From Nectonema munidae (Eukaryota; Nematomorpha; Nectonematoida; Nectonematidae): a stretch of DNA of 64,000 bases. A program made the translations under genes and the position numbers. Positions 60,001 through 64,000 of this stretch are shown in pieces (position 1 is the stretch's first letter; every line of letters starts with the position of its first letter). Below the pieces are notes generated by a model. That model had not been told where the DNA came from, did not search any database, and worked only from the letters and a program-made list of their open reading frames with translations. The stretch spans positions 744,001 through 808,000 of the forward strand of contig JAUIRK010001047.1 in the NCBI GenBank assembly GCA_030549495.1, given 5' to 3'.

Positions 60001-60122
60001 ACCTCTACGTGACGACAACACCACCCCCGTGGCACCTCAACTTCTTGTGCATCATCACTTTCAAAATTTTCGCAAAATTTCCTCCTCTTTCAAGGATCTC
60101 ACTCTAACTCCTGTTCCATCGC
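44701..60122 (+). CDS. DAB2IP-like: RasGAP of the SynGAP/DAB2IP/RASAL2 (raskol) family, exon-split gene
   Basis: The product is expected to stimulate GTP hydrolysis by Ras- or Rap-type GTPases at membranes. Exons are 44701-45093, 45573-45838, 46854-47269, 48553-48718, 49349-49610, 50094-50321, 52315-52538, 52978-53321, 58698 to about 58920, and from 59895. All internal borders are AG/GT and the phases agree at each join I checked. Order in the protein: Ser-rich leader, C2 domain ([20 protein letters not shown]), long linker, RasGAP domain with arginine finger ([18 protein letters not shown]), [15 protein letters not shown] and [16 protein letters not shown], then an Asn/His/Ser-rich tail. The visible part is about 950 residues. 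The PH domain usual before C2 is not seen. The true start and the C-terminal coiled-coil end are not located. Confidence 0.92.
45573..45838 (+). CDS. DAB2IP-like: RasGAP exon: C2 domain
   Basis: 266 bp. It reads [20 protein letters not shown], then [31 protein letters not shown] and [15 protein letters not shown], aligning closely with the DAB2IP/SynGAP C2 segment (LKLWIIEAKDLPAKKKYLCE; WGEHFEFHNLP; VHLYRETDKKKKKE). The calcium-binding Asp loops of classical C2 domains are lacking, as in the family. The acceptor after TTTTTTTCTCCAG is strong; the donor is G/GTAAGA. It ends in phase 1. Confidence 0.9.
46513..46669. mobile_element. piggyBac-like MITE in a RasGAP intron
   Basis: 157 bp between TTAA sites 46509-46512 and 46670-46673. 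It starts CCCTTTCACGCACAATG and ends TTGTACCAGGAAGGG, an imperfect inverted repeat with CCC/GGG termini. The interior words (ATTCATTGAGAAAGAAAGTT, GGTGTCCCATTGT) are related to dispersed family C. Confidence 0.78.
46854..47269 (+). CDS. DAB2IP-like: RasGAP exon: end of C2 with long Cys/His-rich insertion
   Basis: 416 bp. It opens [20 protein letters not shown], equivalent to YLGLVSLP...FVEKWYPV, and closes [19 protein letters not shown], equivalent to IRIKARYQTITILPMEMYK. Between these, vertebrate proteins have only a short loop; here about 85 residues are inserted. The insert includes a CQCGG pair, HHPHHQ and [11 protein letters not shown]. The donor AAG/GTAAGC is consensus, and the phase at the end is 0. 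Confidence 0.88.
48553..48718 (+). CDS. DAB2IP-like: RasGAP exon: start of GAP domain
   Basis: 166 bp from acceptor GAATTAG, phase 0 in and phase 1 out. [20 protein letters not shown] and [15 protein letters not shown] match ITNHYLGLCAALEPILSAK and GKVKDFLTDLMMSEV of DAB2IP. The donor is G/GTAAAG. Confidence 0.9.
49349..49610 (+). CDS. DAB2IP-like: RasGAP exon with arginine finger
   Basis: 262 bp. [20 protein letters not shown] aligns with DNEHLIFRENTLATKAIEEY; the Arg codon at 49369-49371 is the catalytic finger that enters the Ras active site. Then come [20 protein letters not shown] and [11 protein letters not shown], matching the CEVDPSK block. It ends PSK-like ...STKYFPK, with donor AA/GTAAAT, phase 2. 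Confidence 0.93.
49885..49985. repeat. dispersed family C copy in a RasGAP intron
   Basis: TTGTCCGTTTTAAATATATA, AAATTGCATTGAACAAGAGA and GATCCTCAAAGGATTAG appear in the same order as in the other family C copies. Confidence 0.5.
50094..50321 (+). CDS. DAB2IP-like: RasGAP exon with FLRFLCP signature
   Basis: 228 bp. It contains the RasGAP signature [17 protein letters not shown] (FLRFLCP at 50188-50208) and [16 protein letters not shown], which build the Ras-binding groove. The acceptor TTTTATTTTACAG is strong; the donor is AA/GTAAGC. Entry and exit phases match the neighbours. Conservation is the highest of any exon in the window. Confidence 0.95.
51798..51880. repeat. hAT terminal fragment in a RasGAP intron
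   Basis: CAATGCTTCGCAAACTTTCT and then GAGCACACCTATGAAATAA resemble the CAGTGxTTCTCAAACTTTxT...GCACACC start of common hAT elements. No opposite end or transposase nearby was identified. Confidence 0.4.
52315..52538 (+). CDS. DAB2IP-like: RasGAP exon: end of GAP domain
   Basis: 224 bp. [20 protein letters not shown] aligns with FGSKEEYMSFMNQFLEHEW, followed by [10 protein letters not shown] (RFLLEIS). After that it turns into Ser-rich sequence ([16 protein letters not shown]). The donor AAAG/GTTCGT is non-ideal at positions 3-4 but keeps the frame. Confidence 0.88.
52978..53321 (+). CDS. DAB2IP-like: RasGAP exon: Asn/His/Lys-rich linker
   Basis: 344 bp, all open in one frame. It begins [20 protein letters not shown], has a histidine-basic patch ([10 protein letters not shown]) and an Asn/Thr-rich run. 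It ends in a helical-looking segment, [20 protein letters not shown], that takes the place of the GRELSSLHSLL stretch after the GAP domain in DAB2IP. The acceptor TTTATTCTTCAG is strong; the donor TGG/GTAAAT is fine. It leaves in phase 0. Confidence 0.82.
54600..56320 (-). mobile_element. piggyBac transposase remnant (copy 3) in a RasGAP intron
   Basis: Minus-strand transposase. About 55500 reads [10 protein letters not shown] and then [13 protein letters not shown], followed by [16 protein letters not shown]. About 55200-55280 reads [20 protein letters not shown]; 54905-55153 reads [20 protein letters not shown] then [18 protein letters not shown]. The third catalytic Asp (EGVDT) is kept; the first aligns with Glu (YES). 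A cysteine-containing tail is readable near 54720-54800 in another frame. Several frame breaks make it inactive. It is a different lineage from copies 1 and 2, and its TTAA ends were not located. Confidence 0.88.
56850..58643 (-). mobile_element. pogo/Tigger element, decayed, in a RasGAP intron
   Basis: The right end, read on the minus strand, is CAGTAATACAACCCCACTTT then ACGAAACCTCGG, a Tigger-type terminus next to TA (58644-58645). The transposase on the minus strand includes [20 protein letters not shown] (57560-57796), the KxxKDRLTLLLGGNA block, then [13 protein letters not shown] and [17 protein letters not shown] (about 57350-57500), the LLxDN...NTTSLLQPxDQG block. Upstream NADESGLFWK is not readable. 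Stops and a frame change interrupt the rest. The left end was not found. Confidence 0.85.
58698..58920 (+). CDS. DAB2IP-like: RasGAP exon: post-GAP helix and Asn-rich tail
   Basis: It enters in phase 0 after [30 protein letters not shown] resembles the LGPLPRILRDVHTAL segment that follows the GAP domain in the family, then the sequence becomes Lys/Asn/Ser-rich. The frame stays open to 59043, but the last part is intron-like. GTATTA at 58921 would end it in phase 1, which fits the next exon; GTAATG at 58807 would also fit. The preceding intron is the largest (5.4 kb) and holds piggyBac copy 3 and a Tigger relic. Confidence 0.7.
59520..59760 (+). pseudogene. decayed tandem duplicate of the Ser-rich RasGAP exon
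   Basis: About 240 bp here align with 59770-60010. Shared blocks in order: ATATAATGCxAAAACxxxTTA-like, TCAGATCAxCGTTTAATTGA, GACAGxTCAAAAxxCAAT, TATTTTGxAAGAAGAT, TCAxTACxACGAAxCCTC and TATTCxTCAAxCATT. The flanking intron and the start of the exon are both included. In this copy the acceptor AG context is altered to TTGTAAG and the Ser-rich frame is lost, while the downstream copy stays open. It is therefore a duplicated and then decayed exon of the host gene. Confidence 0.72.
59895..60122 (+). CDS. DAB2IP-like: RasGAP exon: Ser-rich C-terminal segment
   Basis: After the AG of TTTTGAAAG the frame reads [20 protein letters not shown], a run of serines, then [20 protein letters not shown] and [19 protein letters not shown]. 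It can enter from phase 1. It may end at a donor GTAATC (60123) or run on to a stop at 60161-60163. No later exon was found in this window, so the family's C-terminal coiled coil may lie beyond it. A decayed copy of this exon sits just upstream (59520-59760). Confidence 0.6.
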
Positions 60123-60163
60123 GTAATCCAATGTTTTTTATATTCTTCATTTATTGGGACTAA

Positions 60164-60590
60164 GCCAGAGAAATGGGGAACAAACGTAACAGCAACCGAG
60201 TGCTTCTGCTAAGCTTTTTCATTGCCGAAAAATTGATTTTATAAAAGGTATCGTTGAAAAAATTTCAATTTTTTACACTTTTTTTTTATTTATGTCTTTA
60301 GTTCCAATTTATTTTGAATGAGGTATTTATATATTAGAAAACAATAATTAAGTTGTAAACAAATTATTTGTTAGCGTATCTATAAAAATCTATATGTGCT
60401 TCTTTTTATGTAAAATATTTTCCAAACTTAAAATTGTATTTGTTTTTACAAATCATTTTTTTAATAAACATTATATCAGTATTAGTAAATGCTTTGGGAT
60501 TAAAATTTTGTATTTTAAAAAGTTTATTAGATTTTAATGAATACTAAAAATGAATAAGATTTTTATTTTTCGGTTTCTGAATCCGCTTCC
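60164..60590. other. AT-rich DNA after the last recognised RasGAP exon
   Basis: AT-rich, with several AATAAA strings (for example about 60460-60475) that could serve as polyadenylation signals if the gene ends here. No exon recognised. Confidence 0.4.
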
Positions 60591-60599
60591 CAGCCTCAG

Positions 60600-63110
60600 A
60601 CAAATCATCTTCTATTTCCTCATGTTCCCAGTTGGGCCAGTTATCGTTATTTACTTTTTAGCGATCAATTTAGCCTTCATTTTAATAGAAGAAAAAGATT
60701 CGGAATCTGAAGTGCTTTCATCCTAATTATTTACTTCAAAAAAGTTCTCATCTGCATTTTTTTCATTCGGTAAGAAATTAACCAAAGGTGTTTGTGTATT
60801 CATTTGCCCAGAAGTTTGATAACACTCCTTTTTCTTCCATTTTTCTCAGCCCAACAAAGCTGAATAGCAGCCTCTAGCTTTCCATTCGAATATATTAACT
60901 TCTGGCTTGACAAAAGACGTACAGCTAAGAGTTGATCAAGTTTATTCGTTTTCAAAGGTATTTTAATTTTACTCAATTTGGCATGAAAATACACGCTCCG
61001 TTCCAGATGAAGAAGCAGGAATACATGTCACTATATCTATCAAAGTTTGAAAATGTTTCCCAATTTCGGCTTCTTTGGTTGTGCGCTTGATACTTCTTAT
61101 CTTCATATCTCGGCATAATGTTTTATTTATGCTTGTTTTCTTTTTGTCTTTATCAAAAAAATTAGAACACGGTCATTACAACATTTGAGATTGAAAATAT
61201 AACTTCATTGAAAATCGTTCAACTTTTATAGGAAGAAGGCCAAAATCAAAATGTTTAAAAACTTCTGCGGATTAATGAGGTAGCTTTTTACCAAGATGCT
61301 CCAAAAAACTTTCCTCAGTTCTTTACTCTCAAACCTTAAATTTTCACAAAACTCAAACTTATTACGAGCTTTTTCGATCACAGTTATAATATTTTATAAT
61401 TACACAGTGGTGTCTTCTATCTGAGTTTGTTTACTAAGTACAGCAAAAACTTTTAATATACGACATAAACTATTAAACAATCTTGATAAAATCTTTTAAA
61501 ATACCTTCACTTGAATTGATGAAAGCAAGCACTTGTTCTTGGTATTGATTGAGCACATCAATACAACGCTATCTTCCAATCCATCTAGTCTCAATTAATG
61601 ATGTAGGCATTCTATCTCGTTTCCTCCAAATTTTACATCATAGTTTAATGTACTCAATTCTATTGGTGCTACTTCTGAAAAAGAAATTATAAGATGCTCT
61701 ACATAACCTACTAACTTCTTTAACACGTAGATACACATCATCTTAAGCATGTACAAGATGATGAGATGTGCAATGCACATGATACAAAACAGACTTTTCA
61801 CATTTAAGCACTCTCTCTGACCTTACTATATCAGAGAAATGTTTAAGCATCCCATTATTTTTCCCTACCATTGCACTCGCTTCATTTGAGTCAATGCCAA
61901 CACACCAAGTGACATCGAACCCATGTTAGACCAGTCCATAGTTGTTGTTTTTGTTAGCCCCTATATCAGTGGTTCCTAACCAGGGGTCCATGGAAGAATT
62001 TCAAGGGGTCCATGGAAATTCTACTTCAAACTACTTATGCTGAATCTCCTTTAATACTTCTATTTTCCAAATCAATATAAATATATATATTTAGAGCTTT
62101 TTTAAATAAATATTTTTTTCCCTTTTTTAAATTTCATATTTTCAATGTTTATATATTATTTTTATTAGTTACAATATTTTTGAAAAATGTATATTTTAAT
62201 TGGAAAAAAATTTTATTCACATTTTATGTCAGGCTTTACGATTTCTCAGATTTTATATGAATCATACGATTTAATCAGAGGACTAGAATCATCTTTGCAC
62301 AAAAATCTTTGATTAATTTTGTTGGCTCAAACTATTCAGTTGTAGGGGTCCACAGGTAAAAAAGTGACTGAAAAAGGGGGAATGGGATAAAAAAAGGTTG
62401 GGAACCACTGCCATAGATTTCTATATGAGTATAATCTATCAGTTAAAAACAAAACTTTGTTTGAACTGAGAAAGTATTTCCATAAAAGCAAGTACTCTCA
62501 GGGAAAAGTGTTTGATAAGTTCCATAGTCAATTTCAACAATGCCAAGAAACTGGCTACCATAAACACCAGTATTAATCAAAAGGCATACAGTTTTTTTCA
62601 TAGGGTATCATTTCAAGCATCTAAAATAACATTGAATGCTTCATTTCTTACAACTTCAGCTGAAAGATGTTCAGAACCGTAATGAAATTCTTTCCAATAC
62701 TTAGATGGTTCACAGTTGACTTTAAAAGCAAAACCTGCAAAGTTAAGCAGAGGACGTCTTTTGATCAAAGCAAGTTCTTGTTGGCAAAGTTGACGACTTA
62801 AAGCACCAAATTGAATGAGAACGGAATTTTTTATTTCGGATTTAGTCTTTTCTTGTGATGCTTGGGTTTTTATAAAAACCACCGTAAATGACTTTTTTAA
62901 AACATTGGCTCTTTCTTATTTTTTTTACCAGCTCCTTTGCATGATCAGTTAATTTGATCTTTTAAATGTTTGTACACAGTCTTCATTTTCCGAAAGTTTT
63001 TACCGATGTTCCGTATTCTGCACAAAAATTACACCGATACATTGTTAAATCATCCTCAATTTTGAGCAGCAGCCATGAAAGCAATATGGGTCCATTTTAA
63101 AATAAAATAA
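60600..63110 (-). mobile_element. hAT transposase remnant (third large hAT)
   Basis: Minus-strand coding scraps in transposase order. A zinc-finger start CNFCAEYGTSVKTFGKMKTV then HLKDQINW lies at about 62950-63040. The 62613-62882 frame has SRQLCQQELALIKRRPLLN. GIDSNEASAMVGKNNGMLKH lies at about 61830-61920 (the TDGAxxMxGKxxG block), then HVHCTSHHLVHA and IETRWIGR (about 61580-61600, the TRW block). An acidic region follows near 60680. There are many stops, and a MITE is inserted at 61967-62410. Terminal repeats were not found. Confidence 0.78.
61967..62410. mobile_element. hAT MITE nested in the hAT remnant
   Basis: 444 bp with ends CAGTGGTTCCTAACCAGGGG and AAAGGTTGGGAACCACTG, a clear inverted repeat. 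The flanks CCCTATAT (61959-61966) and CCATAGAT (62411-62418) agree at 6 of 8 positions, an aged target duplication. Both subterminal regions carry 'ggggtccA' words. It interrupts the minus-strand transposase coding sequence. Confidence 0.88.
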
Positions 63111-64000
63111 AACAAAGTTAAAAATTAGAAAAAAATGGAAACTTTTTCGAGATTGTATGTCTGAATTTTGCAAACTCTTTATTTGATATATGCTAATTTT
63201 AGTTAATTTATTTGATTTTTGAGTTAAATGTATTTCTAAATATATATTAAAATTTTATAATTTCAAAATTTGCATACTTATTTAATTTTACCTACAGAGC
63301 AGATTCTCGTAGAGTCAATTTTAAAGAGTGTTATAGTTTTAACTGTGCAATTCATTGAAATTAATACACTCATTCCAACTTAGTGCACAATTTTTACTCA
63401 TAAAAACATTTTCAATTTTGATATACTAATTACTCAATTTTGATGAAAATCTAATACTTCTAATAAATTTCTAATTTCATTTTGGCTGTTGAGAAGTGGA
63501 AACGAGACTAACAACTTCTTGAGATAAAATATTTAAGCACTGCAGCAACCCCTCCTCCGCATGTGAAGAATATTTAGGGAGATGGGGATGGTGTCAAAAA
63601 CTACGAATACCTCATTTTGCCACTAGATTCTCGAGTCGCTTTTTAACCAATTTCCCTACTCCTGACTGATTATTATGACACTTTTATGCCTGATGGTTCG
63701 TATCCCAACTTTGTGGATAGGCAACCTGGATTCCTTGATCCAACTTATTAAGATAGCTTGTGCATTGATATATAAATGAGACTAGATCACTGAACTGCCC
63801 TTACTTTATGCCAGCGATTACCGTTTGAATTTTATCAAGCCAGCGCATACGTGTCCTCGTTTTTTAATAGCGTTTTAAACGCACTCCTACTCCTCCTTTT
63901 TTAACTTTCTACGTCTTTTTTTTGATATTTTTGACACGTCTTCATTTTTATTTTGTTATTTGATCCTGTTCGTCAACCAATATTTTTGTCAATTCATCCT
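63111..64000. other. AT-rich DNA to the window end
   Basis: No gene recognised. GATGGTTCGTATCCCAAC near 63690 looks like a box B but has no box A at tRNA spacing. Confidence 0.45.

Noticed and set aside
63680-63720. Box B-like GGTTCGTATCCC
   Set aside because: No box A at tRNA spacing upstream, so neither a tRNA gene nor a SINE head is supported.
1-64000. CRISPR arrays, operons, bacterial promoters or prophage-like systems
   Set aside because: Spliceosomal introns, SINEs and LINEs show a eukaryotic genome; no spaced direct-repeat array of the CRISPR kind was seen.
1-64000. LTR-type elements
   Set aside because: No paired long terminal repeats or gag/pol-like domain order were recognised; the reverse transcriptases present are LINE-type.

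Overview
The window is AT-rich eukaryotic nuclear DNA made mostly of decayed transposons and non-coding sequence, with one clear host gene. Spliceosomal introns, a RasGAP of the SynGAP/DAB2IP/RASAL2 type, tRNA-derived SINEs, RNase H-bearing and RTE-like LINEs, and hAT, piggyBac and pogo/Tigger DNA transposons all point to a metazoan. The very low GC, the 8-bp-duplication hAT and TTAA piggyBac MITEs and the gene family would fit an arthropod, for instance a crustacean. The species cannot be fixed from the sequence.

Layout. 0-7 kb: a broken piggyBac transposase, C-tracts, a SINE and a hAT (Buster/ZBED5 type) element with a perfect 8-bp target duplication. 7-10 kb: AT-rich filler. 9.8-16 kb: a cluster of TTAA-flanked piggyBac-like MITEs, a 5'-truncated LINE with RT and RNase H, and a hAT MITE inserted in a piggyBac MITE. 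16-30 kb: sparse DNA with MITE relics, a possible terminal exon of an unrecognised gene (27.4 kb) and GAT-rich repeats. 30.5-33.3 kb: a hAT element with a perfect 8-bp duplication, carrying a second, shorter hAT inside it. 35-37 kb: a SINE and an RTE-like LINE. 37-44 kb: a 26-bp-TIR MITE, a minisatellite, a candidate upstream exon and a second piggyBac.

44.7-60.2 kb (+ strand) is the host gene. About ten exons with compatible phases encode an N-terminal serine-rich stretch, a C2 domain, a complete RasGAP catalytic domain including the arginine finger and the FLRFLCP signature, and a low-complexity tail. Its introns hold a piggyBac MITE, a third piggyBac and a Tigger element. A decayed tandem copy of the last recognised exon lies just upstream of it. 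60.6-63.1 kb holds a third hAT transposase relic (- strand) with a MITE nested in it.

The gene product would switch Ras/Rap-type GTPases off at membranes. Nothing else in the window forms a cellular pathway; the other coding matter is transposase or reverse transcriptase, nearly all of it interrupted. I saw no LTR elements, CRISPR arrays, rRNA or intact tRNA genes. The most novel-looking items are a Cys/His-rich insertion between the C2 and GAP domains of the RasGAP, the decayed exon duplicate, and an unidentified GC-rich island at 33.7-34.0 kb.
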